A DNA stretch of 64,000 nucleotides from Gammaproteobacteria bacterium (GTDB taxonomy: Bacteria; Pseudomonadota; Gammaproteobacteria; Pseudomonadales; Halieaceae). Positions 27,767 to 38,023 of this stretch are shown in pieces (within the stretch, counting starts at the first letter, position 1; each line of letters opens with the position of its first letter). A program made the position numbers and the translations under genes. The notes beneath the pieces were generated by a model. That model did no database searches and was not told where the DNA came from. It was given only the letters and a program-made list of their open reading frames with translations. The stretch lies in assembly GCA_030427085.1 (NCBI GenBank), contig JAUHXH010000002.1:1153563-1217562 (forward strand), in the 5' to 3' direction.

Positions 27767-30700
27767 ATGGCTTCTCAGGATCGAATACTCAAGGCGCTGC
27801 AGGAGGCGCGCGAACAGGTTCGCCAGGCGCAGACGCGGCAGCGCGAACCCATCGCCGTGGTGGGTATGGGCTGCCGCCTGCCGGGCGGCGTAGACACGCC
27901 CGACAAGTATTGGCAGCTGTTGTGCGATGGCACCGACGCCATGCGCGAAGTGCCACCGGAGCGCTGGGACCTCGATGAATATTATGATCCCGACCCGGAA
28001 GCGCCGGGCAAAGTCTATGCCCGCGAAGGCGGCTGGGTAGATAACATTGATTTGTTCGATCCGCAGTTCTTCCGTATTTCCCCCCGGGAGGCGCAAACCC
28101 TCGACCCGCAGCAGCGCTTGTTGCTGGAAGTGAGTTGGGAAGCGCTGGAGGATGCCGGTGAAGCGCCCGACAGCCTACGCGGTAGTAACACCGGGTTTTA
28201 CGTGGGCCTGAGTTGGCACGACTATGAACGCAATGCTTACGGCATGGACCCGCGCAAGCTCGATGCCTATTCGGCAATGGGCAATACCCAGAGCATCGCG
28301 GTGGGTCGCCTGGCTTTTGTCCTTGGAGCCCAGGGCCCGACATCGCTGATGGATACGGCCTGTTCTGCCTCGTTGGTAGCAGTCCACACGGCATGCCAAA
28401 CCCTGCGCAGTGGCGAGGCCGACATGATTCTCGCCGGCGGGGTCAACCTGATGATCTCGCCGCTTTCCACCATTTTCTGTTGCAAGGTCAAGGCGCTTTC
28501 TCCCGACAGTCGCTGCAAAACCTTCGACGCCGCGGCGGACGGCTACGGGCGGGGTGAAGGCTGCGGCATGATCGTGCTCAAACGCCTCAGCGATGCGGTA
28601 CGCGATGGCAACCACATCCGCGCGGTGATTCGCGGCACCGCCATCAATCACGACGGCCCCAGCAGTGGTTTGACCGTGCCCAATCGCGGTGCCCAGGTGG
28701 ATGTGATCAAGCGAGCCCTGCGCAACGGCGACATTGATCCGCTGGACGTGGGCTACGTGGAAGCACACGGCACAGGCACTGCCCTGGGCGATCCCATCGA
28801 AGTGGGTGCGCTGGGCGATGCACTAGGCAAGGGGCGCAGTGCCGATCGCCCCCTGCGACTGGGTTCCGCCAAAACCAATTTTGGCCACCTCGAAGCCGCA
28901 GCGGGTATCGCGGGTTTGATGAAAGCCATTCTCGCTGTTGAACACGCCCGCATTCCCCCGCACCTGCATTTCAATCAACCCAGCCCGCACATCGACTGGC
29001 AGGCTTATCCGGTGGAAGTACCCACGACTAACACCGAGTGGTTGCCCGGTCCGCGTATTGCCGGTGTCAGTTCCTTCGGCTTTTCCGGCACCAATGCCCA
29101 CATGTTGGTAGGAGAGGCGCCGGAGCCTCCGGCTGATGAGTCCACGACGCGCGAGCAGCACGTACTGACCTTGCGAGCACGGGACGAGTCGGCCCTGCGT
29201 GATATGGCGAGGGATTTTGCCGCCCACCTTGCTACCACCACGGACGCCTTCCCGGACATCTGTTACACCGCCAACAGTGGCCGTGCGCAGTTCAATCATC
29301 GTCTGGCGCTGGTGGCCGATACGGCCTCAGCGGCAACAGCGGGCCTGAATGCCTTTGTGGAAGGCCAGCGCACGCCGGGTGTTGTTACCGGGCAAGCGCC
29401 AGCACGCCCCCACAAATTGGCTTTCCTGTTTACCGGACAGGGGGCTCAGTGGCGTGGCATGGGGCGTGAGTTGTACAACACCCAGCCCGTGTTTCGTGAG
29501 TCCTTCGATCGCTGCGCCGCCGCTCTTGCGGATGAACTCGAGATACCCCTGACTGAGCTGGTATTTGGTAGTTATGGCGAAGATGACGATCCCCTGAACC
29601 AGACCGGCAACACGCAGCCCGCGCTGTTCGCACTGGAATGGTCGCTGGCGCAGTTGTGGCTATCCTGGGGTGTGAAACCCTCACTGTTGATTGGTCACAG
29701 CGTCGGAGAGCTGGTAGCCGCCTGCGTGGCTGGGGTGTTCTCGCTGGAGGATGGCTTGAAGCTGGTTGCTGCGCGTGGCCGCTTGATGCAGTCCTTACCG
29801 GCCGGTGGCGCGATGGTAGCGGTTACCGCCGCCGAAGAGGAGGTGGCGCGCGCCGTCGCAGACGCCGGTGGCGCCATTGCAGTTGCCGCCGTCAACGGGC
29901 CACGTGCGATCGTGGTGTCAGGTGCGGCAGCCGACGTGGAACGGGCTTTGGCTCCACTGAAGTCGGCAGGTGTCGACACTCGGCCGCTGGTGGTCTCACA
30001 CGCCTTCCACTCGCCCCTCATGGATCCCATCCTGCAGGAATTCGAAGCGGTTGCGCGAGGGATCACCTACCAAGCGCCGCAACTGTCGGTTATTTCCAAC
30101 CTTACCGGTGGCGTGGCGGGAGAGGCACTGTGTGACCCCGCCTACTGGCGCAAGCACATCCGGGAGGCGGTGCGTTTCGCCGACGGCATGCAGGCACTGC
30201 GCGATGCCGGTGCTTCGGCATTTCTGGAAGTTGGGCCACACCCGGTATTGTGTGGCATGGGCCAGCAATGCCTGGATGATGAGGGCCTGGTTTGGGCCAG
30301 CAGCCTGCGCCGCGATGAATCCGCAGAGACTGCTTGTTTGACCGGGGCGGCACAACTGTTTGCCCATGGGGTTGGCGTGGACTGGGTGGCGTTTGACGGT
30401 GCTGCCGCACGCAAACGCGTACGCCTGCCAAGCTATCCTTTCCAGCGCCGTTCTTACTGGGTGGACGCCGATGGCTATGGCGCAGCACACACCCTCGCCG
30501 GTGGTGCCACCCGGTCGCGACTGGATCATCCCTTGCTGGGCACTCGTCTCGCCTCGGCTGCGCTGAGCAAAGGGCAGGTATTGATTGAAAGCCAACTGGA
30601 ACGGGAGCAGCCCGGTTGGTTGGCGGACCACATAGTATTTGACCGCTGTGTTCCTCCCGCCACTGCCTGGATGGAACTGGTCCTCGCGTCCGGGCGCCAC

Positions 30701-33217
30701 AGCCAGCATCTGACCAAGCCGGCGCTGCAGGACGTCACCGTGCAGCAACCCCTCGCATTGCCAGAGCAGGGTGCAACCACGGTCCAATGTGTGCTCAATC
30801 CTGTTGGCGGTGGGCAATACGATTTCAGCCTCTACAGTCTTGCCGCTGTCGGTGGCGAGTGGCTGCTCCATGCCAGTGGTCGCCTGGTTGAAGATAGAGA
30901 GGGAAGTGACGGCGAGTCAGTTGCTGCCGAAACCGGCTCTGCGACTGCAGTCGCTGATCAGTCGGGTGAAGCGGCCTACACCGCTTTACGGGGACAGGGG
31001 CTCGCGCTCGGCCCGTCGTTCCAGACCATACTGTCGGTAACGCGTGATGGCCAGGAAGCCTGGGCGGAAGTGGCCCTGCCCGAAACCCTCGTTAGTGAGG
31101 GTGAGGGCATGCAAATTCATCCGGCGCTGCTGGATGCTTGCGGCCAATTGGTCACAGTGGCCTTCCCGCCGGCCGACGACGCGCTGTTCCTGCCCGTGGG
31201 CGTGGATACTTTGCGTGTGCTGCGCCCCGGTATCACGCGCGGCCGTGTGCGAGCGCGGCTGGTTAGAGAAGCGTCGCCAGAAGCCCCGGTGCGGTCAGCC
31301 GATATCGACCTGTTCGACCCACAGGGTCGCCTGGCTGTTTCTGTTCGTGGTGCCGCTACGCGTCTGGCGCAACGCGAGGATGTCTTGCGCAGCCTGGACA
31401 GTGTGGCCGAACTGCCTCTGTATCAGCGCAGTTGGGAGAAAGTGCCGGCCAGTCCTGCCACTACCGCACCGAGATGCTGGCTGGTGTTCGGCGACGATGC
31501 CCTGTCGTGGGAGCTGGCCGAACAGTTGCGCGGTCGGGACGCGCGTGTGCTCACCGTTACGCCCGGAGATGCACTGGATCTGGCGGGCGACACGCTGCGC
31601 GTGCGAAGTAGAGAACCCGCGGACTGGCGCGCTGTTGTCTCGGCACTGGCCGTACCAGAAAACGAACAACTCGGCCTGGTGTTTGCCTGGTCGCAAAGCG
31701 GTACTGGATCATCACCACTGGACACGGAAGCGGGGCTCTGCGCCAGCGTGGCCCTGCTGACACAGGCACTGGCCAGCGAAGGTTTGATTGAACACAGCCG
31801 CCTGTGGCTAATGACCCGCGGTGTGCAAGCCGTCGATGGCGATGCCGTCGCCAGCGCGGGTGCCAGCCTGTGGGGCCTGGGCGCGGTACTTCAGCAGGAA
31901 CATCCCGAGCTACCCTGCGTGCGTATTGATCTGCCAGCCGATGCTGACGCCGACGGAGCGGATGCGGTGCTGAACGAAGTGTTGTCCGATGGCAGTGATG
32001 ATCAGGTGGCCCTGCGCGGTGCCGATCGCTTTGTCGCCCACCTGGAAGAAAAAACGGTCAACACCAAAGACAATGCCGTTATCCGCGGCGATGGTTGCTA
32101 CCTGATCACGGGCGGTCTGGGTGCGCTGGGCCTGGCACTGGCCGAACGACTCGTGGAGGAGGGCGCCCGACACCTGGTATTGATCGGCCGGCGTGAGCCT
32201 TCGGCCGACGCACAAACGTTGCTGGCAGCGCTGCGGGAACAGGGTGTGAACGTGGCCACGCGTGCCTGTGATGTCAGCGACGAAGGCGCTTTGAGCGACC
32301 TGCTGTCTGATATCGCAGCCTCCGATTCACCGCTGCTGGGTGTGTTCCATACCGCCGGCGTCCTGGATGATGGTGTGTTGCTGCAGATGAATGAGGCCCG
32401 TATGCGGCAGGTCATGGCCGCCAAAGTCACTGGCGCGTGGCATCTTCACGCATTGCTACCAACGCTTGCGCCGCAACTGGAGCACCTGGTCTTGTTCTCT
32501 TCCACCGCTTCCCTGCTCGGCTCGCGCGGCCAGGGCAACTATGCTGCGGCCAATGCTTTCTTGGACAGCCTTGCCGAACAGAGCCGGCAAGCCGGCCTGC
32601 CGGCCCTGTCGGTGAACTGGGGGCCGTGGGGCGAAGTGGGTATGGCTGCGCAACTGGATGAACTGGCCACCCGCAGAATGCACGACCTGGGCTGGACACC
32701 GATGGCCACGCGCCGGGGTATGGATAGCCTGCTGCGTTTGATGGGCAGTGGCGAGTCCCAGATGGGTGTCGTACCACTGGATTGGTCACGTTTCCTGCAG
32801 CAGTTTGAGCGTGTGCCCGGTTTCTTCAGTCGGCTGGTGGAGGTAAGCGCCACTACAGTGGCGGGGCAGACCAGTCTGCGCGATCAGTTGGCCGAAACCC
32901 CGACCGCAGAGCGGCGTACAGTCGTGCAAGCGCATCTGGGGCAGCGGGTTGCGACCTTGCTCGCCATGCCGGCGGGGGAGCAACCGGACCCATCGGTCAC
33001 TTTCCAGGAATTGGGTATCGACTCGCTACTGCACATGGAATTGCGCAGTGAACTGGGGCGAGATCTGGGCGCCAGCATTCCCGTGGCCGAGTTCCTTGAG
33101 CATCCTTCGGTCGAGCAATTGACCGAGCTGGTGTTACGCCGCTTGGCGCTGGCTTCGGTGGACGCAGCGGGCAGCGAGGGTGAGGACGATGAAGAGATGG
33201 AGGAGTTTGTCCTGTGA
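27767..33217 (+). CDS. Type I polyketide synthase module: KS - AT - DH - KR - ACP
   Basis: 1816 residues. A short charged N-terminal helix (about 1-27) is a docking element for the upstream ACP. KS (about 30-455) has active Cys199 in TACSAS. AT has Ser645 in GHSVGE and HAFH, so malonyl-CoA. DH has His955, though the motif reads HxxxD instead of HxxxG, and the partner Asp1123 in HPALLDAC is kept. KR has GGLGALG, the SSTAS and NYAAAN catalytic segments, and an LDD motif typical of B-type reductases. ACP serine is 1753. The C-terminus ends in a very acidic tail ([12 protein letters not shown]), which suits binding to the TubC-type docking domain of the next protein. The stop overlaps the next start as GTGA. 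No ER or MT domain is present. Confidence 0.93.
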   Translation: MASQDRILKALQEAREQVRQAQTRQREPIAVVGMGCRLPGGVDTPDKYWQLLCDGTDAMREVPPERWDLDEYYDPDPEAPGKVYAREGGWVDNIDLFDPQFFRISPREAQTLDPQQRLLLEVSWEALEDAGEAPDSLRGSNTGFYVGLSWHDYERNAYGMDPRKLDAYSAMGNTQSIAVGRLAFVLGAQGPTSLMDTACSASLVAVHTACQTLRSGEADMILAGGVNLMISPLSTIFCCKVKALSPDSRCKTFDAAADGYGRGEGCGMIVLKRLSDAVRDGNHIRAVIRGTAINHDGPSSGLTVPNRGAQVDVIKRALRNGDIDPLDVGYVEAHGTGTALGDPIEVGALGDALGKGRSADRPLRLGSAKTNFGHLEAAAGIAGLMKAILAVEHARIPPHLHFNQPSPHIDWQAYPVEVPTTNTEWLPGPRIAGVSSFGFSGTNAHMLVGEAPEPPADESTTREQHVLTLRARDESALRDMARDFAAHLATTTDAFPDICYTANSGRAQFNHRLALVADTASAATAGLNAFVEGQRTPGVVTGQAPARPHKLAFLFTGQGAQWRGMGRELYNTQPVFRESFDRCAAALADELEIPLTELVFGSYGEDDDPLNQTGNTQPALFALEWSLAQLWLSWGVKPSLLIGHSVGELVAACVAGVFSLEDGLKLVAARGRLMQSLPAGGAMVAVTAAEEEVARAVADAGGAIAVAAVNGPRAIVVSGAAADVERALAPLKSAGVDTRPLVVSHAFHSPLMDPILQEFEAVARGITYQAPQLSVISNLTGGVAGEALCDPAYWRKHIREAVRFADGMQALRDAGASAFLEVGPHPVLCGMGQQCLDDEGLVWASSLRRDESAETACLTGAAQLFAHGVGVDWVAFDGAAARKRVRLPSYPFQRRSYWVDADGYGAAHTLAGGATRSRLDHPLLGTRLASAALSKGQVLIESQLEREQPGWLADHIVFDRCVPPATAWMELVLASGRHSQHLTKPALQDVTVQQPLALPEQGATTVQCVLNPVGGGQYDFSLYSLAAVGGEWLLHASGRLVEDREGSDGESVAAETGSATAVADQSGEAAYTALRGQGLALGPSFQTILSVTRDGQEAWAEVALPETLVSEGEGMQIHPALLDACGQLVTVAFPPADDALFLPVGVDTLRVLRPGITRGRVRARLVREASPEAPVRSADIDLFDPQGRLAVSVRGAATRLAQREDVLRSLDSVAELPLYQRSWEKVPASPATTAPRCWLVFGDDALSWELAEQLRGRDARVLTVTPGDALDLAGDTLRVRSREPADWRAVVSALAVPENEQLGLVFAWSQSGTGSSPLDTEAGLCASVALLTQALASEGLIEHSRLWLMTRGVQAVDGDAVASAGASLWGLGAVLQQEHPELPCVRIDLPADADADGADAVLNEVLSDGSDDQVALRGADRFVAHLEEKTVNTKDNAVIRGDGCYLITGGLGALGLALAERLVEEGARHLVLIGRREPSADAQTLLAALREQGVNVATRACDVSDEGALSDLLSDIAASDSPLLGVFHTAGVLDDGVLLQMNEARMRQVMAAKVTGAWHLHALLPTLAPQLEHLVLFSSTASLLGSRGQGNYAAANAFLDSLAEQSRQAGLPALSVNWGPWGEVGMAAQLDELATRRMHDLGWTPMATRRGMDSLLRLMGSGESQMGVVPLDWSRFLQQFERVPGFFSRLVEVSATTVAGQTSLRDQLAETPTAERRTVVQAHLGQRVATLLAMPAGEQPDPSVTFQELGIDSLLHMELRSELGRDLGASIPVAEFLEHPSVEQLTELVLRRLALASVDAAGSEGEDDEEMEEFVL

Positions 33218-36200
33218 GTGTCAGCGATCTGCTGCTGGAACTGTCTGAGCAGGGCATCCGCTTGTGGGCTGACGAGGGCCAGCTGCGCCTGCGTGCCCCC
33301 AAGGGTGTGATGACACCGGAATTGCAGGCACGCTTGAGCGCCAACAAAGCGGAACTGTTGGCCTTGCTGCAGGGCGAGGCGCAACAGGCGCCGATCCCAC
33401 GGGCAGACCGAGCAGGCCAGTTGCCACTGTCGTTTATGCAGGAGCGCCTGTGGTTTCTGGCGCAGATGTATCCGGACGGTGTGGCTTACAACCTGCCGAA
33501 CGCCTATCGCTTGCGCGGCCCTCTGGACACAGCTTCGCTGATCAAAGCACTTGAAACCATCGTTGCACGGCACGAAGCACTGCGTACCACTTTTACCGGC
33601 GATGCCGATGGCGCTCGTCAAATAATTCATCCTGTGTCGCCCCTGTCGATCGATCAACACGACCTGCGCTCGGAACCAGACCCTCAGGCGGCAGCGGACG
33701 CGCTGGCCGACGCCGACGCCAATCAGGCCTTCGATCTGGCGCAGGGACCACTTTTCCAGACGCGACTGTTACGTCTGGCCGATGATGAGTATCTGCTGCT
33801 GTGGACGATTCATCACATCGTAGCTGACGGCTGGTCGTCGATGGTATTTCTGCGCGAACTGGCGGACCTGTACGCGGAATACACTGGGGGTCCTGCGGCA
33901 AACCTGTCGGATGAGTCGCTCGACTATGCCGATTTCGCCCGGTGGGAACGCGATCAACTGGACAGCGACGTTCTGCGTACACAGGCGGACTACTGGCAGC
34001 AACAATTGGCGCCACCGCACGCGACAGTGGAAATACCGGCGGATTTTCCTCGGCCGTCGGTGATTTCCTACCGGGGCGATTTTCATCCCTTCCAGTTACC
34101 GGCCTCGTTGGCGGGAGACCTGAAAAAACTCGCATCGCAGCAGCGCTGCACCTTGTTTACTGTTTTGCTGGCAGCTTACAAAGTGCTGCTTCAGCGCTAC
34201 AGCCACGTGAATTCCATTTGCGTTGGTTCGCCTATTGCGCGCCGCAACCGCAGTGAGATAGAAAACATCTTCGGTTGCTTCATCAATTCACTGCCATTGC
34301 GAACTGACCTGTCCGGTGACCCCACGTTTGCCGAGTTGCTCTCTCGCGTGAACGAAACCTGTACCGGCGCTTTCAAACACCAGGACTTGCCCTTCGAGGA
34401 GATGCTGGCACTTTCCGAGGCGCCTCGTGACACCAGCCACACACCCCTGTTTCAAACCATGTTTATCCTGCACGTTCAGGACACGCGCAAAATATCAGCG
34501 CTGGGTGATGTCAGCTTGGAGCCGGTGGAGTATCACACCCGCGGCAGCAAATTTGATTTAACCCTGGAATTGAAGGAAACCGCGGCAGGCCTTGAGGGTT
34601 TTTTTGAATACAGCACTGACCTTTACCACGCGGACACGGTAAGGGCCCTGAGCGAACACTTTGTAACGCTGCTGCAAGATCTGGTTGCCGCTGTCGACAA
34701 ACCACTGTCCACGCTGCGCTTGCTCAGTGAGAGCGAACAGCATGCCATTGTGCAGTCGCGCAACGACAGTGCCAGCGAGTACCCTCGGAATATCTGTCTA
34801 CCCCAGTGTGTTGCCCAACAGGCGGAACGATCCCCCGATGCGATTGCGGTACGCTGTGGTGAGACGTCTTTGAGTTACAGCGCACTGGAGCAACGCGCCA
34901 ACCAGCTAGCCCATTGCCTGTCCCGAACGGTCAACCCGGGGGAGTTGGTGGGTCTAAGCCTGGAGCGCTCCACCGATTTGCTGGTGGCCTTGCTCGGCAT
35001 CATGAAAGCCGGCGCCACCTACGTGCCACTCGATCCGGCGTTTCCCTCAGACCGTCTTGCCTTCATGTGTGAAGATGCCGGTCTGGCGCTATTGCTCACC
35101 CAGCAATCGCTAGCCGACACCATCCCGGCTTACAGCGGTCCGGTGCTCTACCTGGATGCACAAAGCGATCTGTCCAGTGAGCCGGCATTACCTCCGGACA
35201 TTCCCCTCGATCCGGAATCACTGGCTTATGTGATCTACACCTCGGGTTCCACCGGTAAACCCAAGGGCGTGGAGATACCGCATCGCGCCCTGATGAACTT
35301 CCTGCACAGTATGGGGCAGCAGCCGGGATTGAATAGCGAAGATCGCCTGTTGGCGGTCACGACTTTGTCTTTCGATATTGCCGCGCTGGAACTGTATTTA
35401 CCGCTGGTAAACGGGGCCGAAGTGGTGGTCGCCAGCCGCACCGAAGCCAGCGATGCGCAGGCCTTGTCCAGGCTTATCACCGAACAAAGTATCAGCGTGA
35501 TGCAGGCCACTCCCTCCACCTGGCGTCTGTTGTTGGAATCCGGTTGGCCCGGGAAAAAAGGACTAACGGTGTTATGCGGGGGTGAGCCCTTGCCGGCAGA
35601 TCTGGCCCGATCCATGCTGCAACTGGAGATGACTCTGTGGAATCTCTACGGCCCCACCGAAACGACTATCTGGTCAGCGGTGGAGCAGGTCACTGATGCC
35701 AGTGGCACCATCAGTATAGGACACCCCATCGCCAACACGCGGTTGCACGTGCTGGACGATCACCTGAACCCCGTCCCCGATGGTGTCAGCGGTGAACTGC
35801 TTATCGGTGGTGAGGGCCTGGCACGCGGTTACCGCAATCGACCGGAACTCACTGCCGAACGCTTCATCCCCGACCCATTCCAGCCGGGCGAGCGCCTCTA
35901 TCGTACCGGTGATCTGGCACGCTACATGAAAGACGGTCGGCTGGAAGTGCTGGGCCGTACCGATCATCAGGTGAAGGTGCGTGGCTACCGTATCGAACTG
36001 GGCGAAATCGAGGCGCGCCTGACAGCATTGCCGGGCGTGCGCGACGCAGTCGTGATCGTGCGTGAGGATGTGGCGGGCGACAAACGGATTGTGGCCTATC
36101 TACTGCCGGATGGAGCGAGTTTGCCGCCCGCATCGGAATTGCGTGCAGGCCTGCAGAAGGACCTACCCGATTACATGGTGCCAAGCGCTTACGTACCCAT

Positions 36201-37263
36201 GGAAGCCTATCCGCTGACGCCAAATCAGAAAGTGGATCGCAAGGCCCTGCCGGCGCCCGATGGCGGTGTGGAAAGAGAATACATCGCTCCACGCACTGAG
36301 CAGGAGCAGGCACTGGCGGCCTTGTGGGCCCGCACGCTGGGCGTTGAACAGGTTGGCATGACGGATGACTTCTTCGATTTGGGCGGTCATTCCCTGCTCG
36401 CGGTCCGATTGGTAGCGGACATGGAACGGGAGGCGGGGTTAACCGTACCGCTGGCCTCAGTGTTCCAGCAACGCACGCTGGCGGGCTTACTCGGAACAAC
36501 GGAAGAGGGTGAAGCGGCATTACCCGGTGCGCTGGAATTATTGCGCGCGGGGCAGGCTCGACCGCCACTGTTTGCCGGGGGCAGCCACCCGGGCTATCGC
36601 ACCGCCGCGCAGGCCATGCCACCGGGTCAGGCTTTCTATCGTATGGACGTGTATGCCCTGCAGGAAAGTCGTATCACCCAGGGTTTGAAACCGCTGGCGA
36701 CCATTGAAGAGATGGCCACTGTTTATCTGGACGCCATTCGCGAGATCCAATCGTCGGGGCCGTATTACCTCAGCGGGGGTTGTGAGGGCGGTATGGTGGC
36801 CTTTGAAGTCGCGCGGCGGCTGCAGGCAGCCGGTGAAGATATAGCCCAGTTATGCATCTGGGTGGTGGAAGCACCCGCGCTGGTACGCAAGCCATCGCGC
36901 CTGCGAATTGGTGAGCGCCTGTTGCGCCAGGCGGTGACCCAGTTGCGTAGTGGTGGTTTGCGTTGGCGAGATTTGGCCCCACTGTGGCGGCACCAATATG
37001 TGGAATACCTGTTGTTCAGGGCAATGGAGTCCTACCGGCCAGACAGCTTGTTCCAGGGAGATCTCACGCTGGCCAGGCACTATGACCCTGATTACCCTGA
37101 CCTGGGGGAATTTCTGGGCTGGGATGCATTGATTTCCGGTACCGTGCGGATTTATAAGCTGCCCGGCCATCACAGCACCTGGTTGAATCACCATGCTGAA
37201 TACCTTGGCGAAGTTTTGGGCGAAGTGATGTTTGCGGATAGCGATATGGCGAGGGCCTCTTGA
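33214..37263 (+). CDS. NRPS termination module: TubC docking - C - A(Gly) - PCP - TE(Cys)
   Basis: 1349 residues beginning at a GTG that overlaps the PKS stop. Residues 1-50 match the TubC N-terminal docking domain. The condensation domain (about 65-500) has an intact HHIVADG at 200-206. The A domain (about 520-1030) has YTSGSTGKPKG near 675 and specificity residues that I read as DILQLGLIWK, the known glycine code. PCP serine is 1060 in GGHSLL. The thioesterase (about 1105-1345) has the nucleophile motif GGCEGG with Cys1190 in place of the usual Ser; Glu1219 lies near the usual Asp position and the His is in PGHHST. It should add glycine and release the product. Confidence 0.92.
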   Translation: MSVSDLLLELSEQGIRLWADEGQLRLRAPKGVMTPELQARLSANKAELLALLQGEAQQAPIPRADRAGQLPLSFMQERLWFLAQMYPDGVAYNLPNAYRLRGPLDTASLIKALETIVARHEALRTTFTGDADGARQIIHPVSPLSIDQHDLRSEPDPQAAADALADADANQAFDLAQGPLFQTRLLRLADDEYLLLWTIHHIVADGWSSMVFLRELADLYAEYTGGPAANLSDESLDYADFARWERDQLDSDVLRTQADYWQQQLAPPHATVEIPADFPRPSVISYRGDFHPFQLPASLAGDLKKLASQQRCTLFTVLLAAYKVLLQRYSHVNSICVGSPIARRNRSEIENIFGCFINSLPLRTDLSGDPTFAELLSRVNETCTGAFKHQDLPFEEMLALSEAPRDTSHTPLFQTMFILHVQDTRKISALGDVSLEPVEYHTRGSKFDLTLELKETAAGLEGFFEYSTDLYHADTVRALSEHFVTLLQDLVAAVDKPLSTLRLLSESEQHAIVQSRNDSASEYPRNICLPQCVAQQAERSPDAIAVRCGETSLSYSALEQRANQLAHCLSRTVNPGELVGLSLERSTDLLVALLGIMKAGATYVPLDPAFPSDRLAFMCEDAGLALLLTQQSLADTIPAYSGPVLYLDAQSDLSSEPALPPDIPLDPESLAYVIYTSGSTGKPKGVEIPHRALMNFLHSMGQQPGLNSEDRLLAVTTLSFDIAALELYLPLVNGAEVVVASRTEASDAQALSRLITEQSISVMQATPSTWRLLLESGWPGKKGLTVLCGGEPLPADLARSMLQLEMTLWNLYGPTETTIWSAVEQVTDASGTISIGHPIANTRLHVLDDHLNPVPDGVSGELLIGGEGLARGYRNRPELTAERFIPDPFQPGERLYRTGDLARYMKDGRLEVLGRTDHQVKVRGYRIELGEIEARLTALPGVRDAVVIVREDVAGDKRIVAYLLPDGASLPPASELRAGLQKDLPDYMVPSAYVPMEAYPLTPNQKVDRKALPAPDGGVEREYIAPRTEQEQALAALWARTLGVEQVGMTDDFFDLGGHSLLAVRLVADMEREAGLTVPLASVFQQRTLAGLLGTTEEGEAALPGALELLRAGQARPPLFAGGSHPGYRTAAQAMPPGQAFYRMDVYALQESRITQGLKPLATIEEMATVYLDAIREIQSSGPYYLSGGCEGGMVAFEVARRLQAAGEDIAQLCIWVVEAPALVRKPSRLRIGERLLRQAVTQLRSGGLRWRDLAPLWRHQYVEYLLFRAMESYRPDSLFQGDLTLARHYDPDYPDLGEFLGWDALISGTVRIYKLPGHHSTWLNHHAEYLGEVLGEVMFADSDMARAS

Positions 37264-37297
37264 TTTACTGTTGGGCACAACGAGTGCGTGAGGCGGT

Positions 37298-38020
37298 ATG
37301 CCCCTGTTGAAACTGAAAACACTGGCGGATGATGAATGCCGCCTGAGCTTTGCCAGCCGGATGGAACAGTTGGGTATTCGCGGTTTGCGCAAGCTGCCGT
37401 TCTATCCACCCACCCGGCCCTATAATCTTTCGATTAGCCATCAACATCGTTTTATCTGGTATCGCGTGGCGAAGGTAGGTACGCGCAGTCTGCTGCGAGC
37501 CTTTGACGACGCGGGGGTTGCTCTGGACGCCCGTCACCCGATGAACGTGTATTACTCTCCCGCTGACTATCAGCAGTATTTCAAGTTCGCGTTCGTGCGC
37601 AATCCCTGGGACCGCGTGGTTTCCTGCTGGTACAACAAGGTGAAACAGCGCCACATAAAGCCTGAACAAGGCGTCGTGCGCTGGCATGGTCTGGGGGAAG
37701 AGCTGTTACAGGATTTGGATCACTTCCCCCGATTTGTGGATTACATCAGTGGTTGGGATCTGACACAGGGAGACCCACATCTGCGGCTGCAGACCTGCCT
37801 GATCGATCTTGATCAGGTGGACTTTGTTGGCCGTTTCGAAAATTACGCCGAGGACGTGAACCATATATTCACGCGGCTGAATGTCGCCCCTCCATCACTA
37901 CACACGGCGAATAAGAGCCGCGGTAGGGAGAGCTACAGGCAATACTACGATGCCCAAACCGCCGCTGTGATCGCTGACCTGTACAGCCGCGACGTCAGCG
38001 TGTTTGGCTACGAGTTTTAG
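37298..38020 (+). CDS. Sulfotransferase family 2-like protein (second of two)
   Basis: 240 residues. It differs from the first sulfotransferase and resembles the Sulfotransfer_2 group (carbohydrate and polar-metabolite sulfotransferases). The 5'-phosphosulfate loop reads YRVAKVGTRSLL near residue 50, and the 3'-phosphate site is FVRNPWDRVVSCWYNK near residue 97. It lies 34 bases after the NRPS stop, in the same direction, and ends 3 bases before the convergent membrane-protein gene. Two sulfotransferases suggest either two sulfations or different acceptors. Confidence 0.85.
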   Translation: MPLLKLKTLADDECRLSFASRMEQLGIRGLRKLPFYPPTRPYNLSISHQHRFIWYRVAKVGTRSLLRAFDDAGVALDARHPMNVYYSPADYQQYFKFAFVRNPWDRVVSCWYNKVKQRHIKPEQGVVRWHGLGEELLQDLDHFPRFVDYISGWDLTQGDPHLRLQTCLIDLDQVDFVGRFENYAEDVNHIFTRLNVAPPSLHTANKSRGRESYRQYYDAQTAAVIADLYSRDVSVFGYEF

Positions 38021-38023
38021 GGC

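Larger units (their letters stand above)
16908..38020 (+). other. Hybrid NRPS-PKS biosynthetic gene cluster (six genes)
   Basis: All six genes run in one direction with short gaps or overlaps: carbamoyltransferase, sulfotransferase, NRPS-PKS, PKS, NRPS-TE, sulfotransferase. The assembly line reads A(Ser)-PCP / KS-AT-DH-KR-ACP / KS-AT-DH-KR-ACP / C-A(Gly)-PCP-TE. There is no enoylreductase, methyltransferase, phosphopantetheinyl transferase, exporter or regulator in the cluster, so these must come from elsewhere. The product would be a small Ser-diketide-Gly amide with carbamoyl and sulfate groups; this is inference from domain order. Confidence 0.8.

Noticed and set aside
16908..38020. Saxitoxin-like cluster, because of carbamoyltransferase plus two sulfotransferases
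   Set aside because: There is no SxtA-type PKS, amidinotransferase or Rieske oxygenase, and the starter reads as serine, not arginine.
33214..38020. Monobactam (sulfazecin-like) cluster, because of Cys-type TE and sulfotransferase
   Set aside because: No diaminopropionate genes or matching A-domain code; the last residue reads as glycine, which cannot give the SulM-type ring.
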